From contig CAAGFS010000109.1 of NCBI GenBank assembly GCA_900769205.1, forward strand, positions 1-16,089: a stretch of 16,089 bases of DNA, written 5' to 3'. A program made the position numbers and the translations under genes. The DNA is from Clostridia bacterium (lineage in GTDB: Bacteria; Bacillota; Clostridia; Christensenellales; CAG-917). Shown one piece after another: positions 7,278 through 14,087 of this stretch (positions within the stretch are counted from its first letter, which is position 1; each line of letters opens with the position of its first letter). The notes under the pieces are model-generated. The model was not told where the DNA came from and did not search any database. It saw only the letters and a program-made list of their open reading frames with translations.

Positions 7278-8284
7278 CTTTTGGAGAACTTATGTTGCGT
7301 CTTGCCCCCGAAAACTATCTTCGTTTCGTGCAAAGCGACAGACTCGAAGCGACTTTCGGCGGTGCGGAAGCAAACTTTGCCGTGTCGCTTGCCTCTTTCG
7401 GAGAGCAGGCGTCGTTTGTGAGCAAACTTCCCGCTCACGAGATAGGGCAGAGCGCAATCAATTCGTTGCGCAGATACGGCGTGGACACGTCGCTCGTGGT
7501 GCGCGGCGGGGACAGAGTGGGCATATACTATTGCGAAAAAGGCGCAAGTCAACGCCCGAGCAAAGTCATATACGACAGGGCGGGCAGCGCAATCGCAACC
7601 GCAAGCCCCGACGATTTTGACTGGAACGCGATTTTCGACGGAGCCGATTGGTTCCATTTCACGGGAATAACACCCGCGCTCTCTGCAAATCTTGCGGACA
7701 TAACTTTGCAGGCGGTGAAGGTTGCAAAGGAGAAAGGCGTCACGGTGTCCTGCGATCTCAATTTCCGCAAAAAACTTTGGAGCAAAGAGCGTGCAAACGC
7801 GGTGATGAGCGAGATATGCAAGTACGTTGACGTGTGCATTGCAAACGAAGAAGACGCAAAAGACGTGTTCGGAATCGAAGCGGAAAACACGGATATCAAC
7901 TCCGGCAAACTTGACAAAGACGGCTACGTTTCGGTTGCAAAGCAGTTGACGGGAAAGTTCGGATTCAAAGCGGTTGCCATCACTTTGCGCGAGAGCAAGA
8001 GCGCAAGCGACAACGATTGGTCGGGTATGCTTTTCAAAAACGGCAATGCGTTTTTCAGCAAAAAGTATTCGATGCACATCGTGGACAGAGTCGGCGGCGG
8101 AGACAGTTTCGGAGCGGGGCTTATATACTCGCTTTCAAACGGATACGACGAGCAGTCGGCAATCGAGTTTGCGGTGGCGGCAAGTTGTCTGAAACACTCC
8201 GTCGAAGGAGATTACAACATGGTGTCGCTTGACGAAGTCAAAGCTCTTGCAGGCGGAAACGCAAGCGGCAGAGTCCAAAGATAA
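7265..8284 (+). CDS. kdgK: 2-keto-3-deoxygluconate kinase (PfkB family)
   Basis: Phosphorylates KDG to KDPG with ATP, linking UxuA to Eda. At 339 residues it has PfkB/ribokinase features: FGELMLRLAP at the N-terminus, the FGGAEANFAV signature (31-40), DLNFRKKLW (164-172), ANEED (193-197), and the ATP/catalytic signature DRVGGGDSFGAG (274-285) with base Asp280. The first ATG overlaps eda by 13 nt and has AAGGAG 11 nt upstream, so coupled translation is likely. The pathway position and the adjoining aldolase make KDG the expected substrate rather than another sugar. Confidence 0.92.
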   Translation: MRVVTFGELMLRLAPENYLRFVQSDRLEATFGGAEANFAVSLASFGEQASFVSKLPAHEIGQSAINSLRRYGVDTSLVVRGGDRVGIYYCEKGASQRPSKVIYDRAGSAIATASPDDFDWNAIFDGADWFHFTGITPALSANLADITLQAVKVAKEKGVTVSCDLNFRKKLWSKERANAVMSEICKYVDVCIANEEDAKDVFGIEAENTDINSGKLDKDGYVSVAKQLTGKFGFKAVAITLRESKSASDNDWSGMLFKNGNAFFSKKYSMHIVDRVGGGDSFGAGLIYSLSNGYDEQSAIEFAVAASCLKHSVEGDYNMVSLDEVKALAGGNASGRVQR

Positions 8285-8296
8285 GGCAGTGAACAA

Positions 8297-8313
8297 CGCC
8301 TTTCAAAAAGGCG
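8297..8313 (+). other. Intercistronic hairpin after kdgK
   Basis: A perfect 7-bp stem CGCCTTT/AAAGGCG with a CAA loop sits in the 47-bp gap between kdgK and the next gene, 2 nt before its AGGGAG ribosome binding site. There is no T-tract, so it is not an intrinsic terminator. It could set mRNA stability or differential expression of the first five and last four genes. Confidence 0.5.
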
Positions 8314-8331
8314 ACAGGGAGATACAAGGAA

Positions 8332-9249
8332 ATGAGCAAAATCACAATATCGGGGTTTTATGATGAGATAAGCGGCAGATTAAGTGACCAAATCCGCGTT
8401 TTGCACGAGCTTGGCGAGCAATATATGTGCCCGAGAAATCTGAACGGCAAAAACATCGCGGATTACACATTCGATGAGTTTGAAAGGGACGTATATCCCG
8501 TTCTCCAAAAGGAAAACGTCCGTTTTTCGTCAATCGGTTCGCCCATAGGGAAAGTGGGAATCGACGACGAGGAAGGCTTTGAAAAACAGAAGAAGCAACT
8601 TGCCGAACTTGTCAGAATCGCGCAACTTACGGATTGCAGATACATCCGTATATTCTCTTTCTTCTACGGAGACAAAAAGCCCGAAGACTGCCACGAAAAA
8701 GTGGTGGCAAGGCTCAAGGAATTGCTTGCCATCGTCAAGGGCAGCGGCGTGAAACTTCTGCACGAAAACGAAAAGAAGATTTACGGCGACGTGCCCGAGC
8801 GCGTGCTGAAAATCTACAACGATATAAACGACGAAGACTTCGTGCTCTGCTTTGATGCGAGCAACTACGTCCAGTGCGACGTCGATCCCAAACAAGCCTT
8901 CGACGCTCTCAAGGACTACGTTGTTTATTATCACATAAAAGACTGCTCGTCCTACAAGGTGGAAGTCCCCCTCGGTCTTGGCGAAGGGTGCTACGAGTAT
9001 ATTTTCGACGAGCTGAAAAAGCGCGGCTACGAAGGATTTATGACTCTCGAACCGCACACCTTCAAATACGCTTTGTTCAAGCCGATCGTAAATTTCGTGC
9101 CGTTTGCGGCGCTTGCGATGAAAGACTATTTCAAGGCTTTCCGCGATGTTGACAAAAAGATGCACAGATGCTATTTTGCCTGCGCGTCGAGAAAGGGAGT
9201 TTTTTTGTGGCAATACCGCAACCTGAAAAAAATGCTCGGAGAATATTGA
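8332..9249 (+). CDS. TIM-barrel sugar isomerase/epimerase (xylose isomerase-like / AP-endonuclease-2 fold)
   Basis: A 305-residue member of the sugar phosphate isomerase/epimerase superfamily. The four metal ligands expected for the fold are visible: Glu145 (LLHENE), Asp175 (CFDASN), His201 (YYHIKDC) and Glu240 (TLEPH). There is no signal peptide, so it is cytoplasmic. AGGGAG lies 10 nt before the ATG; a closer AAGGA is too near to serve. All enzymes of the glucuronate route are already present, so this one likely makes the substrate enter the route, for example as a keto-sugar epimerase or isomerase. TIM barrels of this type act beside Gfo/Idh dehydrogenases in 3-keto-glycoside metabolism (YcjR with YcjS in E. 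coli, DgpC with DgpA in C-deglycosylation), and the next gene is such a dehydrogenase 1 nt away. The reaction itself is unknown. Confidence 0.85.
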   Translation: MSKITISGFYDEISGRLSDQIRVLHELGEQYMCPRNLNGKNIADYTFDEFERDVYPVLQKENVRFSSIGSPIGKVGIDDEEGFEKQKKQLAELVRIAQLTDCRYIRIFSFFYGDKKPEDCHEKVVARLKELLAIVKGSGVKLLHENEKKIYGDVPERVLKIYNDINDEDFVLCFDASNYVQCDVDPKQAFDALKDYVVYYHIKDCSSYKVEVPLGLGEGCYEYIFDELKKRGYEGFMTLEPHTFKYALFKPIVNFVPFAALAMKDYFKAFRDVDKKMHRCYFACASRKGVFLWQYRNLKKMLGEY

Positions 9250-9250
9250 T

Positions 9251-10408
9251 ATGGACGGAAAAGTTGTCAGATACGGCATTGTGGGCATAGGCAAACAAGG
9301 CACGTTTTATACGAAGATATTGACGAAACTCAATTGCCTCGTCAAAGGCGCAAAACTCACCGCGGTGTGCGACGTGTCGCCCGAAAGGCGCAAGTATGCG
9401 GAAGAAAATCTCAAAGGCGTCAAAGTCTTTGAAGACTACCGCGATATGTTCAAATCGGGGCTTATTGACGTCGTTATGGTGGAAACTCCGCACTATTTCC
9501 ACCCCCAAATCGCAATCGACGCAATGAACGCGGGGCTCAACGTGCTTTGCGACAAGCCCGCGGGCGTTTACACAAAACAAGTGCGCGAGATGAACGAAGA
9601 AGCGAAAAAGCATCCCGAATTGTTGTTTGGAATGATGTTCAATCAGCGCACCAATCCCCTTTATATCAAGGCAAAAGAAATTATTGACAGCGGAAGACTT
9701 GGCAAACTAACGCGCATCGTTTGGATAATCACCAACTGGTATCGTCCGCGCGCGTATTACGCGCAAGGCGGTTGGCGCGGAACCTGGTGGGGAGAAGGCG
9801 GAGGAGTGCTTCTCAATCAATGCCCCCATCAGCTCGACCTATTCACCTGGCTTGCGGGGCTTCCCGTCAGCGTGACGGCAACCGCTGCTACGGTCGGGCG
9901 CGACATAAGCGTTGAAAACGACGTGACGGCGTACTGCAAGTTTGCAAGCGGCGCAACGGGCGTGTTTGTCACTTCAACTCACGACGCCCCCGGCACGAAC
10001 CGTCTGGAAATCACGGGAGAAGGCGGAAAAATCGTCATCGAAAACGGCAAACTCACGTTTACTGAAAACGAGGAGCTTGAACCGCAGTTTTCTCAACACA
10101 ACACGGTGTTTATGGGAAGTCCGAAGACCAAAAAACACGTTTATCGCGGCATTCTGCACAATCTCAACTTGTTCAAGTATCCGCCGCAGCACGTCGGAAT
10201 CATCAAAAATTACACCGATTATCTTCTCGGCAAGACGAAGGATTTCATCGCGCCCGGCGAACAGGGAATCGTGGGGTTGACCTTCTCAAACGCCATTCAC
10301 CTTGCAAGCTGGACGCACAAGGAAGTTTCAATTCCGTTCGACGAAGACCTGTTCGTCGCGGAGCTTGAAAAGCGCAAAGAAGAAGAACGTTCCGCCAAAA
10401 ACGCGTGA
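9251..10408 (+). CDS. Gfo/Idh/MocA family oxidoreductase, operon-encoded
   Basis: A 385-residue cytoplasmic NAD(P)-dependent dehydrogenase, larger than the usual 320-350. Rossmann motif GIGKQG (12-17); catalytic lysine motif reads CDKP (Lys102) where EKP is typical; C-terminal domain with GEGGGVLLNQ, then His193 and Asp196 in CPHQLDLF. A Trp/Tyr-rich loop (NWYRPRAYY, GGWRGTWW; about 162-180) before the active site could shape a pocket for a glycoside or aromatic group. It is 1 nt after the TIM-barrel gene with GGAGA 8 nt upstream, so the two products probably act in sequence. The substrate is unknown; C3 oxidation of a glucuronide is one hypothesis. It is only distantly similar to the oxidoreductase at 1527 (shared family motifs, different length and loops). 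Confidence 0.9.
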   Translation: MDGKVVRYGIVGIGKQGTFYTKILTKLNCLVKGAKLTAVCDVSPERRKYAEENLKGVKVFEDYRDMFKSGLIDVVMVETPHYFHPQIAIDAMNAGLNVLCDKPAGVYTKQVREMNEEAKKHPELLFGMMFNQRTNPLYIKAKEIIDSGRLGKLTRIVWIITNWYRPRAYYAQGGWRGTWWGEGGGVLLNQCPHQLDLFTWLAGLPVSVTATAATVGRDISVENDVTAYCKFASGATGVFVTSTHDAPGTNRLEITGEGGKIVIENGKLTFTENEELEPQFSQHNTVFMGSPKTKKHVYRGILHNLNLFKYPPQHVGIIKNYTDYLLGKTKDFIAPGEQGIVGLTFSNAIHLASWTHKEVSIPFDEDLFVAELEKRKEEERSAKNA

Positions 10409-10444
10409 CGTTTTTCAGACAAAAACAAATAAGGGAGCAGAATT

Positions 10445-12073
10445 ATGAGTGACAATCAGACTGCTGTGAGCGGGCAGAGTTTCATCGCGCGCACGAGCGG
10501 ACTCAAAACGAAGGATTATATCGGATATGCGATGGGCGACACCGCGTGCTGTCTCGTTTTTGGACTCGTAACGTCGTTTTTGCAGAAGTTTTATACGGAC
10601 ATTTTCAGCCTTAGTCCGCTTTTCATTATGCTTATGTTCATAGGCGCGAGAGTGTGGGACGCAATCAACGATCCGCTTATGGGCAGACTTTGCGACACGA
10701 TAAAGTTGTCGAAATGGGGCAGATACCGCCCGTGGTTTTTGTGGGCGGCAGGTCCGCTTGTGATTTCAACCGTGCTTATGTTCATCAAATGGCCGGGGCT
10801 TACGGGGGAAGAAAATTATATCGGCACCTGCATTTACGCCACGGTCACCTATATTATGTTCGGGATGAGCTACACGATGCTCCAGATCCCGTACGGCGGA
10901 CTTGCGTCCGTCGTCACCACGGATGAAAAAGAGCGCAACAAACTCTCCGTCTTCCGCTCGATAGGCGCGGGAGTGGGGAGTATTCCCGCGGTGCTTATCG
11001 CGTCTTTCTGCTACAAGAAGGTGGGCACAAACCCCGAAACGGGCAGAGATATATCTCAAATGCAATATCTGCCCGTCATCATAGGCGTTGCGGTCATATC
11101 CGTCGTTGCGCTCGTTATGCTTGTCACGGCGTTTGCCTGCAACAAGGAAAGAGTCATCGCGCAACCCAAAGCAAAGGCGGCAAAAGGCGAAACGAAAGCC
11201 ATCGTCAAGGCGCTGTTCAAAAACAGATCCTTCCTTGCGGTGAGCGTTGCGAGTATGCTTTTGCTTGCGGGGCAGATGTTTACGCAAAGTTTCTATCTCT
11301 ATCTTTTCGACGACTATTTCGGAAAGCCCTGGATGAATCTCGTTTCAACCGCCTGCACCTACGCGCCGATGGTCATATTTATGTTTTTCACTCCAAAACT
11401 CGTCAGACGCTTCGGCAAAAAAGAGTTGTGCGGTGTGGGTATGCTTATCGCGGCGGTGGCAAATCTCGGCATGTTCGCTTTGCGCTCGGTCAATCCCGAC
11501 GTCCTTTCGTATCTGTTTTTGGTGCTTTGTTTCGCAAGCGGCGTTGGGCTTACCTTCATCATCTTGCAGGTGTGGTCGATGGCAACGGACGCAATCGACG
11601 AAATCGAAATCAAGACGGGCAGACGAGACGACGGCACGGCGTACGCGTTCTTTATGTTTTTCAGAAAACTCGGTCAGGTCATAGCGGCGGTTGCGGTCAA
11701 CGGCGCGTTGCTCGGAATGAACTACGACTATTCCAAAGGCGCGATTCAGACGGCGAAAAATCTCGGCATAATGTACGATATGGCAACCATAATCCCCGCG
11801 GTGCTCTTTGGAATTATGGCAATCGTGCTTCTGGTGTGGTATCCGCTTTCAAAGAAGAAAGTCGCCGAGCTTCAGGTGCTCAAAGAAGAACATCTCAGAA
11901 CCGCGTTTGAGAGCAATTCTATCGCAATCGAAAACACGGAAGGAATCGAAAAATCCGTTTGCACCGATTCCGCGTGCGATTGCGCGTGCGGCGATGACGT
12001 TGAAAATTGCGAAAATAGTGAAAACTGCGCAAATTGCGACGAGAGAGCGGAAGAACACACCGACACGCCGTAA
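10445..12073 (+). CDS. GPH-family cation:sugar (glucuronide) symporter with Cys-rich C-terminal tail
   Basis: A 542-residue inner-membrane transporter of the glycoside-pentoside-hexuronide:cation family (MFS fold, roughly 12 hydrophobic spans). Family marks include KDYIGYAMGD at the N-terminus, the cation-site segment WDAINDPLMG with Asp72 and Asp76 matching the MelB pair, WGRYRPW (81-87), and QIPYGGL. It likely imports a glucuronide or uronate with Na+ or H+, feeding the operon's enzymes. AAGGGAG lies 7 nt before the ATG. The transporter core ends near residue 480. Beyond it, residues 496-542 form an acidic cytoplasmic tail with seven cysteines (506, 511, 513, 515, 522, 528, 531), not usual in this family. 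The tail's DNA is low-complexity (repeated GAAAAYTGCG-like units), suggesting local duplication. Confidence 0.92.
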   Translation: MSDNQTAVSGQSFIARTSGLKTKDYIGYAMGDTACCLVFGLVTSFLQKFYTDIFSLSPLFIMLMFIGARVWDAINDPLMGRLCDTIKLSKWGRYRPWFLWAAGPLVISTVLMFIKWPGLTGEENYIGTCIYATVTYIMFGMSYTMLQIPYGGLASVVTTDEKERNKLSVFRSIGAGVGSIPAVLIASFCYKKVGTNPETGRDISQMQYLPVIIGVAVISVVALVMLVTAFACNKERVIAQPKAKAAKGETKAIVKALFKNRSFLAVSVASMLLLAGQMFTQSFYLYLFDDYFGKPWMNLVSTACTYAPMVIFMFFTPKLVRRFGKKELCGVGMLIAAVANLGMFALRSVNPDVLSYLFLVLCFASGVGLTFIILQVWSMATDAIDEIEIKTGRRDDGTAYAFFMFFRKLGQVIAAVAVNGALLGMNYDYSKGAIQTAKNLGIMYDMATIIPAVLFGIMAIVLLVWYPLSKKKVAELQVLKEEHLRTAFESNSIAIENTEGIEKSVCTDSACDCACGDDVENCENSENCANCDERAEEHTDTP

Positions 12074-12109
12074 CGGCGCGGATTTAGCTTGAACGACAGG
12101 AGCAGAACA

Positions 12110-13327
12110 ATGGAAACGAAAACCGTCTGCACTCCGTGCGGAGATATCGTGGGCAAAGTCACCGACTACGGCGCGGTTTTCCGCGGAGTGAAGTACGCCA
12201 CGGCAAAGAGATTTGAAAAACCCGTCGAAGTGACGAAATACGATTGCGTTCAGCAAGCGACCGAGCAGGGCGTGTGTTGTCCGCAAATGCGTGCGTATTG
12301 GAACGAGGAACATAGATTTTATTATCAAGAGTTCCGCAAAGGGATGCCGTTTTCCTATTCGGAAGACTGCCTTATTCTCGACGTGCATCAGCCCAAGGAC
12401 GCCCAAAACTGCCCCGTCATCGTGTTTATCCACGGCGGAAGTTTCACGGGAGGCAGCATAAACGAGATGCAATTCGACGGCTCCGCGTACGCAAAACGCG
12501 GTGTGGTGTTTGTGGCAATCAACTATCGTCTCAACGTGTTCGGCTTTTTTGCGGACGGCAAAAACTGCAAGGGAAATCTCGGATTGTTCGACCAGTACGT
12601 CGCAATAGAATGGGTGCGCCACAACGTCGCAAGTTTCGGCGGAGATCCCAACAGAATCACGCTTATGGGGCAGAGCGCTGGGGCGATGAGCATACAAACG
12701 CTTATTTGCTCGGATATGCTCAAAGGCAAAATCCACGGCGCGGTTATGCTTTCGGGCGGCGGAAAGCGCACCGCAATACTTCCGCTTGCAAAACCCAACG
12801 TCAGGTATTGGAAAAAACTTGTCAAGGCAAGCGGAGCAAACTCGTTTGACGAGTTTTGCTCTTTGCCGACTGAGCAGATATGGACGGCGTGGAAAACCAA
12901 ACTCGTGCTCGGAAAGGCACTTTTCACAAAACCCGTCGTTGACGGAGAACTTGTCAAAGACAAGCGTTGCGACGCGGACGTGCCCATCGTTTTCGGCACG
13001 GTGACGAAAGACCTTCTTCCGCCCGTTCTCAACCACATGGCGCGCGCGTATGCACGCAAACAAAAAAGAAAGGGCGCGCCTTGCTACGTATTTTCTTTTG
13101 AAAGACGTCTTCCGCCCGACGACGCGTCTTTCCACTCGTGCGACCTTTGGTACGCGCTCGGCTCGCTTGGCAAATCTTCTCGTCCGTTCACACAAAAGGA
13201 TTTTGACCTTTCGGACGAGATGGTGGATCGCTTTGCTCAATTTGCAAGCACTTCGTCTCCGAATATCGGCGGCGCTCCGCTTTGGAAGCCTTATTCGTCC
13301 AAAAAAGACGTGCTCGTCTTTGACTGA
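12110..13327 (+). CDS. Type-B carboxylesterase (alpha/beta hydrolase)
   Basis: A 405-residue serine esterase. Signature SEDCLILDVHQP (84-95), oxyanion HGGSF (108-112), NYRLNVFGFF (138-147), and the nucleophile in GQSAGA (Ser189; many relatives have GESAG). His342 in FHSCDLWYALG is the likely catalytic His; Asp301 in TVTKD is the best candidate for the acid. No signal peptide is seen, so it acts on imported compounds. AGGAG lies 7 nt before the ATG at 12110, which is preferred to an in-frame TTG at 12089. It is the last gene of the uronate operon and follows the symporter by 36 bp. It could cleave an ester of a glucuronate-containing substrate, for example an acyl glucuronide, an acetylated sugar, or a glucuronoyl ester. 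This role is inferred from position only. At about 405 residues it is shorter than the usual 480-550. Confidence 0.88.
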   Translation: METKTVCTPCGDIVGKVTDYGAVFRGVKYATAKRFEKPVEVTKYDCVQQATEQGVCCPQMRAYWNEEHRFYYQEFRKGMPFSYSEDCLILDVHQPKDAQNCPVIVFIHGGSFTGGSINEMQFDGSAYAKRGVVFVAINYRLNVFGFFADGKNCKGNLGLFDQYVAIEWVRHNVASFGGDPNRITLMGQSAGAMSIQTLICSDMLKGKIHGAVMLSGGGKRTAILPLAKPNVRYWKKLVKASGANSFDEFCSLPTEQIWTAWKTKLVLGKALFTKPVVDGELVKDKRCDADVPIVFGTVTKDLLPPVLNHMARAYARKQKRKGAPCYVFSFERRLPPDDASFHSCDLWYALGSLGKSSRPFTQKDFDLSDEMVDRFAQFASTSSPNIGGAPLWKPYSSKKDVLVFD

Positions 13328-13415
13328 CGACTTCGGTGATTTCCGCAACGATGATGGACGCGTTGATTCCGCGCAAAGATTTCTATTATCAATCCAAAAA
13401 GAAAAGCGACGTCGA

Positions 13416-13445
13416 TTGAAATATTGACGCCAAGTGAGCAATAAT
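13416..13445 (+). promoter_or_regulatory. Possible promoter of the orphan membrane-protein gene
   Basis: TTGAAA (13416-13421) and AATAAT (13440-13445) are spaced by 18 bp. The start of transcription would be near 13452, downstream of the GTG at 13434. That would favour translation from the TTG at 13482, which has GGGGG 8 nt upstream. Both boxes are imperfect. Confidence 0.35.
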
Positions 13446-14030
13446 CTTTTTGTAGAAAATCTAATATCGGGGGTAAATGTTTTGCAAAATAAGAGTTTTG
13501 AAAAATTGGAAAAAATTGACAATTTTGTCGGAACGTTTTTCCATATTATGTTGGGCGGTTTGATCGTCTTGTGCGTATTGTTGTTGATCTTGGGATTTGT
13601 GATATGCAGCTTCGGTGATCTTGCAATCGGGCTTATTGTTGCCGGTTGTTCTATCGTGATTGCGGTTTTCGGTATTATTGCGCTGCATTTTGCAAACATG
13701 CTTTTTGCAGCTTTGATCGATTCATTGGTCGATACGAAAAGTAGCGCGTTATATATGGCAAATATTTCTGCAAAGTGTTCGGAACTCCTTGATCCTAAGA
13801 ACAACGCAAAATCTGCAAAACCGCAGGAACATCGCATAAGTTTTTATCTGCATCAACCACAAATGGGTGAATATCTGACCGATAAACCCGATCGTTTTTC
13901 AAAAAGTATTATGAACGCAATGGCATTTGAAAGCGAAGAAGAAGCATTAAAATATGCCGATAGCAAAGGGTTGAAGACAGACGAAAAATGGAAAGTGGTG
14001 AAAAAAGACCTTATCGTGCCCATTGAATGA
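13434..14030 (+). CDS. Orphan two-span membrane protein of unknown function
   Basis: I do not recognise the family. The longest frame starts at GTG 13434 (198 residues) without a Shine-Dalgarno sequence; TTG 13482 (182 residues) has GGGGG 8 nt before it and fits the possible promoter better. Two hydrophobic spans are clear, about residues 36-60 and 63-92 (HIMLGGLIVLCVLLLILGF and LIVAGCSIVIAVFGIIALHF), followed by a soluble C-terminal half. The end has a small segment, FESEEEALKYADSKGLKTDEKWKVVKKD, that looks like a short folded domain. The DNA is AT-richer than its neighbours and uses TTA and TCA codons, which are absent from uxuA, uxuB, the esterase and the first oxidoreductase. This points to a different origin. 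No neighbour suggests a function. Confidence 0.7.
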   Translation: MSNNLFVENLISGVNVLQNKSFEKLEKIDNFVGTFFHIMLGGLIVLCVLLLILGFVICSFGDLAIGLIVAGCSIVIAVFGIIALHFANMLFAALIDSLVDTKSSALYMANISAKCSELLDPKNNAKSAKPQEHRISFYLHQPQMGEYLTDKPDRFSKSIMNAMAFESEEEALKYADSKGLKTDEKWKVVKKDLIVPIE

Positions 14031-14049
14031 CAACTTATATCGTCCACGC

Positions 14050-14078
14050 TTTACATATCCTTTGCGAGATGCTAAAAT
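14050..14078 (+). promoter_or_regulatory. mnmA promoter
   Basis: TTTACA (14050-14055) and TAAAAT (14073-14078) are spaced by 17 bp. Transcription should begin near 14084-14086, only 2-4 nt before the mnmA ATG at 14088, and no Shine-Dalgarno sequence is present. The mRNA is therefore predicted to be leaderless or nearly so. Confidence 0.65.
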
Positions 14079-14087
14079 GTAGTCACT

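Noticed and set aside
8297..8313. Terminator after kdgK
   Set aside because: The hairpin is real but has no T-tract, and a ribosome binding site follows at once, so it is kept only as an intercistronic hairpin.
11849..13837. 662-codon open frame on the minus strand
   Set aside because: It is the in-register antisense of the symporter end and the whole esterase, open only because those genes lack TTA, CTA and TCA. The protein has no recognisable domain and the plus-strand genes are certain.
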